DNA of 64,000 nt. Source: Trichobilharzia szidati (Eukaryota > Platyhelminthes > Trematoda > Strigeidida > Schistosomatidae). Within the stretch, counting starts at the first letter, position 1; every line of letters starts with the position of its first letter. Both the position numbers and the translations under genes were made by a program. The notes under the pieces were generated by a model, which ran no database searches, had not been told where the DNA came from, and worked only from the letters and a program-made list of their open reading frames with translations. Where the stretch lies: positions 31,494,052-31,558,051 of the forward strand of contig OX235274.1 in NCBI GenBank assembly GCA_944472155.2. The letters are read 5' to 3'. Positions 21,246-33,445 of the stretch are shown here, piece by piece.

Positions 21246-22589
21246 ACGGGAGTCAATAAAGTGTTATACCACTTGAGCTACTCGGCTTTCATTTATACTG
21301 GTGGTTTGGACCGCTATAAAGGATTCGGAAGATTCAGACAGGCTACAGTCAGACCTATAGATTTGAGCGACTGAGCACAAGATTAAAGAGTGTTTTCCAA
21401 CCTCAAGTAAAGTTAAGTAGTCCAAATATCTGCTCTGAAATCTCGGAAAGTGAATCGTCTCCCAAGTGGCAATGACTTATCCTGCGAAGCGTTAGACCAG
21501 CGACGCAATACAAGCTGGAGTGGCCAGTACATATTCGGCAGTAAACTCCACGCGTAAGCAGCTAGATACACTTCTCCAAGGCCACACAGAACTTATGTGA
21601 TGTGGCACCTTGAGGTGCATAATACCATCTCTGCACTGTTAATCAAGGAGGAAGTCAAACTCTGCAAGTGAAATGGAGAAAGGCGACAAAAGGAGGACCT
21701 AGACTTAGGGAAGAAATCACATTACCGAAGGCTACGTATATTTGATCTACTTACATTTAGCTGCCCAGAAATGGGATCCCGCTATCACGTCACTATGGAA
21801 ACACTTGTAACAAGTCACGAATGGTAGTTCGCCATAAGCAATGGGCCCGAGTTTGCTTTTACTTGTAGCTGTTGCTACTGTGCCTTCGGCGGAAAGCTGT
21901 GGTAGGGAGCAGCAATAATAATGCAGCAACAAATGGATCATGTCCAATAGAGTGTGCCTGGACCACACTGAGAGGTGGACCTCACATAACTAGCCCCACC
22001 AATGTCTCTCCAAATTAACTCCTTATTGACACACAGTGTTCTCCGTCTCCCCTTATTCACTTACTTATTTTCCTCTTCATTGCCTACTCAATTCTTGAAA
22101 CTGGTATGTTTGCCAACGTATTACTATCACTGCTACTGTTTCGATTTTCAACCACAGAGCCACTGAGGTATTAGCACGCCACACACTACGAATAGAATAT
22201 GACTGCTAACGGTACAGTCACTTTACTCGACATCTACCAAAGGTATGGTGGTCGGGTAAAGGAAAGAACAACAAAATGCCCACAAAATATCAGATGCCAT
22301 TGCCTCACTAACAAAGAGGTAGGGCAAAAAATAAATTTGCTTATATCAGCTTGCCTAAAGATATAGGATCAATCAGAAATTCATGTGAGACCAATAACCA
22401 TCACCACCAAGAAGCAGTAGCAAGGGACCTAACTGATTTTGTACCATCTTGTGAGAGGCTGTTTGAAGAGTGAATAAATACAGGCGACTTCTTTGACAGA
22501 CAGTTAAACAACAATGTGGGTATTACCGGTACAGGCCAAAAAGGTGGCACTACCATTTTCTGAAGGAAGACTTAGTGGATACACTCCAA
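21246..22589. other. unassigned DNA, possibly 5' part of the CR1 copy
   Basis: Nothing recognisable as coding until the RT finger block starts at about 22590. The endonuclease of the downstream element would be expected here but is not legible. Confidence 0.35.
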
Positions 22590-23950
22590 ATAAACCTGGA
22601 AATAGTAATAGGGAAGTTATGAAGACTCACATCTGGAAAGTCCCCAGGTTGTGACGACATCAGACCATCTGTTCTGAAACAGTGCTCCGAAGCTCTCTGT
22701 AGGCCCTTGTGTGACCTGTTCCAACACTCGATACATTCAGAGAAACTGACAAGGGGGTGGAAAAGAGCCATCCATTCCTTCATTCAAGGGTGGGAATAGG
22801 CAAAATGCCACCAGTTATGGACCCGTAGCGCTACTCCCAGTGGTATCAAAAGTACTGAAAAGTACATTTGATGATCAAATCAAGGAGCACTTTGATAGGA
22901 CTAATAGACTCCATGAAGCCCAACACGGTTTCAGGAAAGGTAGGTCCCGTGTAACAAACCTGCTATCAGCTTGGGACGATTGGACATCATGCTGGGATAT
23001 GAATGTTCCAGTCCATGTGGTCTTCCTAGACTTTGAGAAGGCATTTGACACAGTTTACCATGACCTTCTTCTGCACAAAATAAGTCAGGCAGGTATAGGT
23101 GGTTTGCTTCTGTCATGGTTAGAGGACTGCATAGATTAAAGGAAATTCTCAACTAGTGTTAGTCGTGTCCGATCACCCTAGCGCAGCTGGTCATCGAGAG
23201 TGTTGCAGGGCTCTATCCTAGGGCCATTGATGCTTCTAGCTTTCATCAGTGATCTACCATGCCGTCTAAGCTGCCCGACTCTTCTTTAGGCTGACGACGT
23301 AAAGATTCGGAGAGCAATAAAGTGCTCGGAAGACTAGGATAGGCTAGAGGCAAACCTAGAACCTCTGGGAGACTGGGCGATGGTCAGTGGTATAACTTCC
23401 AACCTGGAAAAGTGAAAAGTATTGAAATTACGCAAATGTAGGCTGCAGAATGCAAGTTACACCCTGTGAAGTGAAAGCCTGTCTTACACAACGTCGGAGC
23501 GTGACTTAGGTCTAGTTCCAACGGAAAACTGGACACCAGTGTGAATTACACATGGAATGTAGCGAGGACATATGTGGTCATGCACTTTACATATAGACAG
23601 TTAGGGTGCACTCACTCCTGAGCTCTTTCTAAGGCTGTACAAAACATACATCAGACCACACCCTGAAGTGTACAATATCATTGTACCGCACTGCTTTGAA
23701 GAGAAGCGAACCTTTTGGAAAGAGTTCAGAGATGGGCGACAGTAGGGGCGATCGGTCTCCAAAACAAATCACATGATTAATGTCTAAAGGAATTAGGTCT
23801 CTTCACACTTAATTACCGTCGACTTAGAACGGACCTGATTACTCACTGTTGGATTACGAATGACCAGAAACACCCAAACAAAGGTGTTCTGCCATTAAGT
23901 GCGTGGGAATCCCCGAAGGATAGCTCACCAGAATGCAAAGACTCGAGTGC
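22590..23950 (+). pseudogene. CR1-like (SR1-type) LINE reverse transcriptase remnant
   Basis: Plus strand, several frame breaks. In order: finger block 'SGKSPGCDDIRPSVLKQCSE' near 22635; 'SYGPVALLPVVSKVLKS' near 22815; a 99-codon open piece 22840-23139 with 'AQHGFRKGRSRVTNLLSAWD' and 'VVFLDFEKAFDTVYHDLLLH'; then, out of frame, the 'ADDVKI' catalytic block near 23290 and a decaying thumb region to about 23950. The QHGF-GRS-NLL and LDF-KAFD blocks are standard for CR1. It is a different family from the LINEs at 3-9 kb. Not functional. Confidence 0.8.
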
Positions 23951-25059
23951 ACTCTAATTTCTTTTCACTTAGAGTTTGCCGTTAAAGAAACTCTCTACCG
24001 GTAGATGTGGCTACTGCACCGCATACTGCGAAAACATATAATTAATCCCAGCACCACTCCTGGAGTCAACCAAAGCTACGAAGGTGGAGTGGCGGGACGA
24101 ACTTTACAAAAGTTTACCGAAGACCAGGAACTTTTACTTCGCAACCAAGAAACTATCACAAAGAAATCAATTTGGCTTACACTAGGTTGTGAAAAATGAC
24201 ACTGGATATCGCAATATGGGCTACTTTTGATGTAACTGTCCAAACGTTTTTGTACTACTACTACTCCGTATACAAATCACGTCGTAGTAGTTTGAAAATT
24301 CCACACCTTACTTTCCTATATTTACTCCCTTCACTTGTGATAAACAGACGTTAGAAGAAAACATTTTGGGTTTGAAACTGTCACTATATCTTGTAATTTC
24401 AGTATTTACTAATCTTATTGAGATAACTCCAAGTAGACAAGTTATTCTCATTGTCAGATGTCTTAACTGGCCTCAATAACACAGATAATGTTCAATTATG
24501 GCCTAGTGCAATTTTATTAACTCGCAGTATGCTTTCTTCCCAGCTAGCGTTTTCCTCAGAGCACTGCAGAACGTAGGACAATTATCTGCAGTCTGTCCCA
24601 AAGGTTTCGCAGTGCATCGGAAGTCTGACCCAATGTTTCTGCAACTAACCCTAAGCCCAAACCACTCGCCTATGGTTATGCAGCGGAATCTAAGTCTACA
24701 GACACCCAAAATACATATATATTACGTCTATAGCTTGTCGCAACAAACAACATACTTCCGTCAACTCAAAGACCTATCATATAAGAAAGCAGTTGAATTT
24801 TAGAAAACACATACTCTTTATGCAAAATGTATTTGCAATGTATGGACAAATCATACAAGTCACAAATCATTTGAATCTTCACAAGTACCCAGCCTTCTAC
24901 TTTCTGCATACTGTCTGTTCTCCTCGTTGAGATCGACGGTGATCTAAAAATACGTGGGATAAAAATGGAGACATACAAATGGAGAAAGTCGTCGTTTCCT
25001 TATTCTTGCCTTCATTTTGCCATGACCGTTGTGGAATCACCGTTGAATGGATGCCATGA
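23951..25059. other. non-coding DNA
   Basis: No gene or repeat recognised. Short frames at 24005-24199, 24503-24709 and 24766-24978 look random. Confidence 0.4.
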
Positions 25060-25359
25060 CTAAATTCCCTTGCGAATTACAAGGTTACACATCTTAGCGT
25101 TCTTGAATGACTTCTTCTCCTTGGCAGCCACCCAAGAAAGTTGGTTGCTGTACGCTGGCTTCAGCAAAACATTCATGATGCGACCAGCTGAGCTTCGGAC
25201 CGTCGAGTGAACTAAATTACCAAGGTCGGTGGATACACCATGACGGTATTCCTCAGAGGAAGACATGACGGAGTCGCTGTCCAAATACCATCTGTCTGAA
25301 GACCTCAAAACATCGATTGAATGCATTCTGTAGACATCCTTTTCAGTGCTCTCAACCAC
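25060..25359 (-). pseudogene. hypothetical ORF, weakly DUF4806-like
   Basis: 99 codons, minus strand. The last 40 residues ('GRIMNVLLKPAYSNQLSW', then 'AAKEKKSFKNAKMCNLVI') recall DUF4806, a C-terminal domain of some transposon-derived metazoan proteins in which a tryptophan-lysine-phenylalanine pattern precedes an isoleucine-rich helix. The N-terminal half ('SSDRWYLDSDSVMSSSEEY') is acidic and serine-rich. No upstream exon is visible, so this may be one exon or a fragment. The domain call is from memory of the pattern only. Confidence 0.3.
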
Positions 25360-26279
25360 TCTCAGTTGCTAGAACTTAGCCTCAGTCTCAGCGAGGTGTG
25401 ACTCAAAGGACTACTGGCCTGATCGCATAACCTTTAATCGTATCGAGCAACCAGATGTGCAGCCAGCAAGCATGTGAATTATGCTCTCGTATGACTAGGG
25501 CTGTAGGTCTAACCGCGTCCATGTGTAAATTTTCAGGTTTATACTTTCCAACTATCTTATGTGTTGAACAAAGGTAGAAATCAACAATTCAATTCTGCTA
25601 TGTCGTCTACTGTTAATGAATTCACTCAAACGTTACTTGGTCTCCTCTACCACAAAAATAATACTGATTTAAAAATCATACGGTTGCCAAATTTGTATCT
25701 CTAGTTTTGTTGGCCGCATGAAACTGACACTTTCTGAACATTATCCGATATCTATTATTGATATAAGTATAAAACTTGAGCATTGTGGCAGAGTATAACT
25801 CTTGTAGGGGACTGTCTAGCAAGCTCAATAACATAACAAATATGTGAATAAAAATCCAAGTCAATGAGATGACAGTGTAACAATATATTATCAGAAGTGC
25901 AGTAATGAGCTATATTAATTAAAAGGTTACTTGGGTATACTGTTAAAGTCCACTGCCACAAATCATTAATATAATCCACAGAAGCGTTCACTGTTGGAAT
26001 CGTGTCTACTGGTAGAAGCTGTGTTCCGGTTGTAGAGTTGTCTTCGGATAAGGATAATAGGTTCCTGCAATAAATCCAAAGTATACAACACGGTATGAGT
26101 GGAGCAAGTAGACAGGAATGACCAGTGAGAAGGCGAAACTGCTAACAGTACACTGTATTTCAAATTGTACTCGGAAGTTATATGTATTTAAACATGAATC
26201 GTTTTAAACAAAAGTCATGTACAATGTCTCTAATTTCAACATCTAACGAAAAGTGTACAATCATATTGTTACGTACTCC
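25360..26279. other. AT-rich non-coding DNA
   Basis: Nothing supported. Overlapping short minus-strand frames (25676-26163) are low complexity. Confidence 0.4.
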
Positions 26280-26575
26280 ACACACCCTTACGGATGGGAT
26301 TTTATTTTGTACAGTAATAATAACTGATGACGTTGATTCACTTTTATCTTATCCTACCTTTGATGCTTCTTCTGCCAACTTGTTGCTTTTCGCTTGCATA
26401 TCTTCCAGTTTGTGGGAAATCAGACATATATCATCGGCTAAGTCCAGACCCTCCAAGTTTTTGTGTGAGTCCATTTTATGCCTGTTTCCTCATTGCCCGC
26501 TGTTTGTCGCATTTATCACTCCTACGTGTTACATTTCATACTTTTTCTTACCGTCTCCACAATTGTGAAGTGGAC
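26280..26575 (-). mobile_element. RTE-type LINE fragment, RT catalytic region
   Basis: Minus-strand translation near 26450-26340 gives 'LADDICLISHKLEDMQAK', the RTE catalytic ADD block and following helix; a sister fragment of the helix is at 39840-39935. It includes neither 5' nor 3' end. Confidence 0.75.
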
Positions 26576-26579
26576 ACTC

Positions 26580-26875
26580 AGCTAGCTTACTTCTCATTCA
26601 ATAACAATTTCTGAATCTTATGTAATTTCAAACCCTTTCTTTTATTGTGTCATTGACTATTATGTAATCATTGTAAATTTTCTACTTTATTTAGAAACAA
26701 TTTCTGAGCAGTTACATCAATTATGTCACCCCTTATTACCTAATAATATACTACTATACTTTTTCTGGTAGATATAAATATGATTGTACAGCTTATGAAG
26801 ACAATTTTGTCGGTAAAAATTGTTTTCTCCGCTTGATTGTCTTCTGTTTTCTTCAAAAGGTGTAAATTAAGTTTA
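26580..26875. other. AT-rich stretch ending in a Penelope-type terminal motif
   Basis: The end (26768-26860: 'gattgtacagcttatgaaga', then 'tttgtcggtaaaa') resembles the terminal segment at 14455-14520 and 29850-29910. Only the end is recognisable. Confidence 0.4.
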
Positions 26876-27143
26876 TTATGATAACGATAACCTTTTATCT
26901 AAATAATAGAATTAACGTGTCTTTGTTTTAGTGTAACAAGCAGTACTAAGCTTGCCATCAGCAGGTATTTAGGAAAGTGCACTTGATGCCTGTTTTCAGA
27001 TATGTTATTTTCCTAAGGACTCGAACCACCACCAGTTCCCGCTTTCATCAGCAACTCAACAAATTAACTTCAGGTTGTTCTGAAGATAACTCATGCAGAA
27101 TTAGTCAACGACTTGGTAGATTAGTAGTACTTCCTAGTGTTGA

Positions 27144-27144
<1 letters not shown>

Positions 27145-27188
<44 letters not shown>
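27145..27188. repeat. (TA)n microsatellite
   Basis: 22 TA repeats without interruption. Confidence 0.95.
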
Positions 27189-27190
<2 letters not shown>

Positions 27191-27429
27191 GAATCTCTCT
27201 TTATTGTCCCCTTAGTCTAACTTAGTTGACGTCAGGTGGGGAACTGCTTACATTGGATTAAAATCTGTCATTTTCCTTGAGTAATTGACTTACAAATCAA
27301 CAACATATAATTTCAAACAAAAATGCATCAATTCATAAGTTGCGATACTTCGGAAAGATATTAGACAAAAGAATTAAAATAGAAAGACACTAGTGTAATG
27401 GTGGGAATAATTAAATAAATGTTAGTTTG

Positions 27430-27817
27430 CAGGTTTGATCACCAGCTGACAGTGGTTACAGAACCACTGGAAAAATAAGCAGTACTGAACGGTCGTTTTG
27501 TCCCAGTTTGCGAGTCCTCATCACTGCGTAGCTAGCGGATTTCACCGAGTCAGGTAAGAAAACAGTTACTCGCCTATGACACTGCCTGGTGGTTACGCCT
27601 TGTATCGCTAAATGACAGAAGTTAGGATTCTTGGGGCATTGGATCAGGTCCTAGTGGCTCAATGGTCTATTAGCTCGCCTTGCTACTGAAAGATCGTGAT
27701 TTCGAATCACGACAGGCGCGCACAGATAAGGAGTCTTACATTAGGGTGAAACAGCTTTCCAGTACTCCCTGGCTTTCCGATGCTTCTCTGAGTAGTGTCA
27801 CCTCGTGATCAAACCGA
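27430..27817. mobile_element. hammerhead SINE, inverted pair (decayed)
   Basis: Left piece on the minus strand (27430-27560), right piece on the plus strand (27630-27817), both 3' ends outward. The right piece keeps the tRNA-like part ('gtcctagtggctcaatggtc', B-box 'tttcgaatcac') and a trace of the hammerhead ('gggtgaaacagctttccagt'). The left hammerhead has lost GAAA (now AAAA). Old copy. Confidence 0.65.
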
Positions 27818-28004
27818 TATGACTGACTGTCAGTTTAAACCAAACTGGGAGGTGTAGATTAACTCGGTAAGCGTCCTGAAGGCACCAAGAATCACTAGCT
27901 GCATACTGCTGGTCACATAATTCAAAATCGTTAACCGTGACATAAATCGATTCGCCCGTTGATGGGTAACCGAACATTACACTGGTAAATTTACCCTACA
28001 GGCT

Positions 28005-28055
28005 CACCAAACCTCACACCGAGCACTTCGGTCCAATCAATCGACGGGAAAATGT
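28005..28055 (-). mobile_element. fragment of second ribozyme SINE family
   Basis: 'gagcacttcggtccaatcaa' is the reverse complement of the start of the units at 44985 and 54240. Confidence 0.55.
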
Positions 28056-28724
28056 GAAATTCAATTAAAATAAACCGAACTAATGTATAAAGTATTTAAG
28101 GCAATTTCGACTGATAGACTAGAAAATTTCACAAGAATGTGTTTGATGTAAGGTGCATCTCTGATCAGTAAGGATTGAGTAGTTTCTATTTGTCTGAGAC
28201 TAGGATGTATAGAAGCTGGTCTCAGCTTGGCAACTAATATTATACTTTAGTCAAATGATCAGTGATGCGTCGCAAGTACTAAAGTAATGAACCCATTTTG
28301 CATTCAGAACTGTTGTTTACTGACATTCTAGTAAACCACTTCCTTGACTATATCTCAAATAAATGTTGTTAAACGTCTCAGCCAGAAGGTCTTTCAGTGA
28401 CTGGTTTCAGTCTAACTGCATAAAATGGATTTTGACTAATAGAGCTTGTCGTTAACGTTATGTTTCAATAACTTATTCTAAAGAGTGTGGGGTGATTTTC
28501 CAAGGTATGCTGCACTCTCTGTTTTAAAAGTCATGTATACTTTAAAACGCTTTCTTTGACTTTTCATCGTATTTTAGTAATCAGATAACGAGAATCCATG
28601 GACCAAGATTTTATGCTTGTCAGCAGTTGCCTTCAGGAAAACACCTCCCCTTCTGGATTTAATTGAGCCCGTATCACGTAGATTTCTTTTATACTTTATT
28701 TTACAAAGACAAGCTTGGTAGATT

Positions 28725-29084
28725 ATGGACATCAAGAGATGTGCCACACAAAATCTCAGAGTTCGTGCGAAGGCTGATATACTGCCCGGACCCTATACCG
28801 AAGCAGACAGTTGTCTTGAGGGACCATTGCTCCAAGACTTTGATTTGAAGTTTGATCCACAAGGCAGTAGACAGGCGTCAGCAGCTTCGCTTTCAAGGTT
28901 TCTCCTGAACAAGACGAGGTATTTTACTCCCCTAGGTAAACTTCCGTATCCACTAGTCCGGCTGTGGGTACCAGACGTCCGCATTCGCTGTTCCACTTTT
29001 GTGAGGAACACCTATGACCATCATGTGAAGTCAGTGAATAGGATTTACCTGGTAGAGTTAGGCTATGAATGTGTGGCCACATGA
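28725..29084 (+). CDS. hypothetical ORF, 119 codons
   Basis: Unrecognised. Begins ATG at 28725 within a longer open plus-strand region and is balanced in composition, with acidic ('DFDLKFDPQGSRQ') and hydrophobic stretches but no membrane segment or known motif. Open frames on the other strand over the same DNA suggest GC-richer DNA, perhaps an old mobile element gene, rather than selection on this frame. No introns or copies in the window. Low certainty that it is a gene. Confidence 0.25.
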   Translation: MDIKRCATQNLRVRAKADILPGPYTEADSCLEGPLLQDFDLKFDPQGSRQASAASLSRFLLNKTRYFTPLGKLPYPLVRLWVPDVRIRCSTFVRNTYDHHVKSVNRIYLVELGYECVAT

Positions 29085-29344
29085 CAGCATTTCGAGAGGT
29101 CGTCTCAGGTAGTTTTTCAGGGCACGTAGACTTCATCACCAAATTATCCAGGTCAGAGCTTACTCCTCATGGAGCACTATCTAATCTAAGGTTTAGACCG
29201 AAATTGGGTAAACACAGTGTTCATTACAGTTCAGAACATATCACAAATTCAATATTTTCTCATGATCAGTCTACCCAATTATTTTTATTTTGCTTATCTA
29301 TTTTTCATTACTGTGAATGACCTCCTGTTGCACCCAGCTAGCTG

Positions 29345-30213
29345 TGTAAAGACAGAAGACAAGGGCTAGGCTACAGATCGTTTATTGAGGAAATCAACAG
29401 ATACGTCCAACCCCTGTCCCTACCATGGCCATCGTAAACAGGTAAATTTTTTATTAATGACCATCCCATCGCCTTTCTTATCTAAACTTCCTGTTTATTC
29501 ATGTTATTTTAAGTTTTCTTAATCCCTGTCTACACTACCATATTTTCATATCCACACTTCCTGTTTATTTTGTCATTTTACTATTTCTACATACTTAATC
29601 CCTGATTGCATAAACAATTATTCATCATATTAGTTTTTTATCCAAACATCCTGTATATTTTGTTATTTTTACATTTCTAACCCCCAATTGCACAATGTCA
29701 ATCTTCTTAGTTATTATGCTACTTTGTTTGAGTTTTACCCACCCCCCTGTTTATTATGGCATTCTAATTCCTAATTGTAATTTTTATTAATTTAACCCCT
29801 AACCAGAAATTATTCTGGAACTTTCTCATCCATTTGATATAAATACACGAATGTACAGCCTAGATGATGACTTCGTCGAAAAGAAAATTATCTTCGCTGC
29901 AACTGTATTTTTATTCCCTATGATCAAATGTGTATATTCCGTGAAATCAACAGATATTTATAGATTTTTATGTACATTATTATTCGTTATTATTAACAGG
30001 AAAACAGCGTCTTCTGATTGGTTGTTTTCCCGTTGAAATTTAATCTGTCATCTCTTTGTGGCTGCTTGTTTGATGGTCAGACTATATATCTGTGAATCGT
30101 ATCCGCCCACACAAAGTCTTTGTTCTTGTTTTCATCATGAACAAGAATTGGGAACTCAGCATTGACGTAAATTGTTGTCTACCAATTTTGGCTAGCAGAC
30201 AGCTCTCACCACA
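29345..30213 (-). mobile_element. solo LTR split by a nested insertion
   Basis: Minus-strand copy of the LTR family at 13491-13792. LTR parts are 29345-29403 and 29943-30213; the outer flanks both read GCTG (29341-29344 and 30214-30217), a 4 bp target duplication. The break contains a 539 bp insertion bordered by a 14 bp duplication. Confidence 0.75.
29404..29942. mobile_element. nested insertion with 14 bp target duplication
   Basis: The LTR sequence 'gaaatcaacagata' occurs at 29390-29403 and again at 29943-29956, while the unbroken LTR at 56.75 kb has it once. The 539 bp insert is AT-rich with repeated 'cctgtttatt' and 'taatccct' phrases, and ends in a Penelope-type terminal motif ('gtacagcctagatgatgact', then 'cgtcgaaaag'). 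It is non-coding apart from a chance 61-codon frame. Probably a non-autonomous element moved by Penelope machinery. Confidence 0.6.
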
Positions 30214-30404
30214 GCTGAATCATTACCATACCAGCTTCACTTGATTCATAGCAGCTGATTGTTTCTTTTTAATCAAACAAACGTGATACAAAAATTTGCT
30301 ATAAACACTATTCATAAAAAACTACTGTCGGGGTATGAATATTTCTAGTTATTACGACCTTTACGTGTGATAGTTTAATCAATTTTGCAAATTTAGCTTA
30401 TTAA

Positions 30405-30655
30405 ACTGCCTCAGTGGTTCAGTAATGGAATACTCACCAATCATGCGCATGGTCCGAGTTGCGACCCCCAACCGACGCAATCCACTTGGTCTCTTACAGC
30501 TAATTGTAAGCCTGCTTAAGAGTGAAGGTTATGAGTGAGGCTAACAGCCCCACCCAATAAAAATGAAACATCTCTACTACTAAAACTTCGAAGCTCAAGC
30601 CTAAAGCCTTATGCTCCACTGAGAACGCAAAGGAATCAAATAAAAAATAATAATT
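30405..30655 (+). mobile_element. tRNA-derived SINE with RTE-like tail
   Basis: Eroded A and B boxes at 30413-30475, then a body, then a tail ('agccttatgctccactgaga' followed by 'acgcaaaggaat') resembling the RTE 3' end. Same family as 956-1215 and 60195-60470. Confidence 0.6.
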
Positions 30656-31399
30656 AAGCCTATCAAAAACTGGAATAGATTTTGATTGGTCTGTTGGGAT
30701 TAAATCGCCTTCAAAGTGAGTAAAAAATTCAATATTTTCATTGTAAATAATATAAGCATAAATACGTGCTGGTTACCGATATCTGTTTTACTGTCTGTAT
30801 TGATATTTCTGTCGGTCATTGGAAATACCAAAATGGCGCTATAAAAATACACAATAAACATTTCAATTTCACTTATTTTGATAGATAGTTAGTAGTGAGT
30901 AAAATGGTTATTTGTTAAGTGAGAATTCATCATAAGTGTTCCATAAAACAAATGTTTCTAGAAATATATATGTATTGGTCACATTTATAGATGGATTTAA
31001 AGAGATAGTAAGGAACTATGAAGTGAAGGTACAAAGTGTGACTGTCAGGACTGACAAGCTTCTTTGTTAGATATGAAGTTGTAATTTATACATCTGCTGA
31101 CATAGTATTCGGCAGTTTTGATTTGTTTGTTTATGTTTTAATGTTCTGAGGGATTTCAATGTCATACAGCCAGCCAGATTTATTTAGTTCGTGGCTTAAA
31201 TTTCTGATGCTTTGTAAATATTATATACCATGTCTTCTGTCCAATGAAGGTTGTCGTTCCGGTGGTCATTTTTCACAGTCTGGCTTTTGTGTGGGGGATA
31301 TTTTCAGGTGGTCAGTTAGTTATGGTGTCGTGCCCTGGGGACACGTCCTAGTCCGTATTTATTTACACGCACCGATATAAAAGAATATATATCGTGTCT
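30656..31399. other. non-coding DNA
   Basis: AT-rich; a 73-codon plus frame at 31159-31380 has no motif. Confidence 0.4.
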
Positions 31400-32776
31400 T
31401 TTCACAACTGATATATATTCTTTGATTCGGACACGGAGGGACGCCCACTTTGACCAATGTGATTTTTATTGCAGATCACATAATTTAATTTGTAAATAAC
31501 TTTAATCTTATCTTTTTTACCTTTTGGATATTTTGGTCTGCACAATATCGAATGAAGTAATTGTATCGCCTTGTGCAATATGTTTACTTCAAACAGTCTT
31601 AGTATTCTAGCTATTATTTCAAACATATTCCTAATATATGGTAGAGTAAACTTTCTTACTGTCTTTGTTTATAGTTTTTTGTTGGTAACATGACTTAAAT
31701 TTAAACACTTTTTGATGAAATTGTGTGGTCATTAATAATTTTGAAGGCAGTTAGTAGGTACTTTGTAGTGACCCACTTTATTACTCATCATCGTGCTATA
31801 CTTTCATTGTGTAATTGTACTTTGACTTGTTTATTACTCTAAATATTGCGTGTTAACAATTGATACATTTGTACTCGCTCAAGTTTTGAATTTTGATTAC
31901 GGCGAGAATACACATTCCTACACCTCCTCAAGTGTCTTCTGATTTACGTTGTGTGTGTCGAGTAAGCACAACGTTAGGACACAATTATAAACGAGAAGAA
32001 GTATTAGGATATACGTATACGCTAGTTTAATCAAAATGTAGCAGCACAACAACTTCTCTTCCATTCTCTTCAGCATTAGAGTGCTAAAGTGTGTTTGGAC
32101 TCTTTTAAGTAATGTTTGCGCACGGTCTCTTTTATGAGTAATTGGGTTCTTACTACTATAGATGAGTATATGATCTGTATGACTTGGTGTTCTGTATACT
32201 TGTATTTCTAGATTGCCTGTTTTAGTTCTTTTGATTAAGACAACTAAGAATGGAATTTTGTTATCGAATTCTTCTTCTCTCTTGAATTTAATGTCTTCAG
32301 ATATGTTGTTTATTAATTTGAGTGTGTATTCCAATTCATTTCTTTTTATTACTATGAATGTATTACCAACATAGCGTAGCTAGACCTCTGATTTAATTAT
32401 GGGTAGGACTAATAATTATAATCTTAGCAATAACGGCTTCAACCATTAATCCTGATATGGGAGATCCCATTGGCTTTCCTTTGATTTGTTCATATATCTA
32501 GTTACTGAATCGGAATTATGTTGTAAGGCATAATTCTATGAGTTCTATCCAACTTGAACACTCTGTTTTTGTGTTTTCATGGCTATAGAGTAGTTGCTGA
32601 ATAGTTTCTTCCGTTAGTTTTGGACCACTTGGTGAGTATATTTCTCTGATATAAAAGGACACTATTATTTCATCGTCATGTATCTGAATTTTTTGAATGT
32701 TTTCTAAAACCTGGATTAGCGAACTGATAGAACGGTGGCATGATTCTGTTAGATATTATGCAGATATACATTATAT
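31400..32776 (-). pseudogene. Penelope-like element: RT and GIY-YIG remnants
   Basis: Reading leftward on the minus strand: RT blocks 'IIVSFYIREIYSPSGPKLTE' (about 32680-32620), 'YEQIKGKPMGSPISGLMVEA' (about 32490-32430), the catalytic block, here 'LRYVGNTFIVIK' (about 32380-32345) instead of YVDD, then the open piece 32334-31918 ('LKLINNISEDIK', 'IPFLVVLIKRTKTGNLEIQV', 'NPITHKRDRAQTLLKR'). After a gap come the linker and start of the GIY-YIG endonuclease in 31626-31402 ('IKVIYKLNYVICNKNHIGQS'). Penelope elements pair a telomerase-like RT with this nuclease. Catalytic Asp loss and frame breaks make it dead. The 5' side is cut by the SINE at 32777. Confidence 0.8.
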
Positions 32777-33242
32777 TTTCAAGTATTGGTTTTTAGGGAT
32801 TTGATTGATTGGTTACAAGATTTCATCATGAGCTGACATCGGTTAGAGAACCGCTGGAAAACCAACAGGGAGTACTGGACAGATGTTTCGTCAACCTAGT
32901 TTGGGATTCTTCATCAGTACGCACACACCGCCAGGTTCGAACCCAGAACCTCCCGGTTACAAGGCTAGCGAGCTCATAGACCATTTAGCCATTGAGACCT
33001 GATCCAATGGTCAGTCCATGAATTCCAACTTCTGCCAATTCACAATACAGCGCGAACTCTAGCTAATGTATTTGTCCTCACGCCCGACCTGCTGCACCCT
33101 ACTGGTCATGACTTCCAACTAGAACCCCAGGTAACTACCTACCTGAATAGGGCCAGTCGCTAGGACGAAACAGCTGTCCAGCAACCCCAGGTTTTCCAAT
33201 GATTCTCTAACCTATGTCAGCTCATGATGAAATCCTGTAACC
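32777..33242. mobile_element. hammerhead SINE, inverted pair
   Basis: Minus full-length unit (32777 to about 33170: 3' end, hammerhead at 32871-32920, tRNA-like part with B-box 'ggttcgaaccc' at 32934-32944, then 5' body) joined to a plus-strand 3' piece (33171-33242) that begins inside the hammerhead ('taggacgaaacagctgtcca'). Both 3' ends point outward and end in 'ggttac'/'gtaacc'. It lies against the cut end of the Penelope remnant. Confidence 0.8.
32871..32920 (-). ncRNA. hammerhead ribozyme motif, class 1
   Basis: Minus strand: CTGATGA core, stem-loop around 'cccaaactagg', GAAAC, then the GTC cleavage triplet and 'cagtac'. Close to the schistosome satellite hammerhead (CUGAUGA - GUCC loop GGAC - GAAAC - GUC). 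Three extra bases separate the core from stem II, and stem II has extra bases on its 3' side. Confidence 0.7.
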
Positions 33243-33445
33243 ATACATTATATTTATTTTATTTTTTTTATATATATACATATATTCCGTGAAGAGCTCA
33301 TATCCTCACATAAAATCGTTACTGAATTAAAGATATTGATTTCAGTCACGTGATCACTAGTTAAAAATGAATGTTAACAACACTGGCGTGAATCCTATAA
33401 CCATTTCACAGACTGTAACATGACATTTTCAAAACGCTGAGTAAA

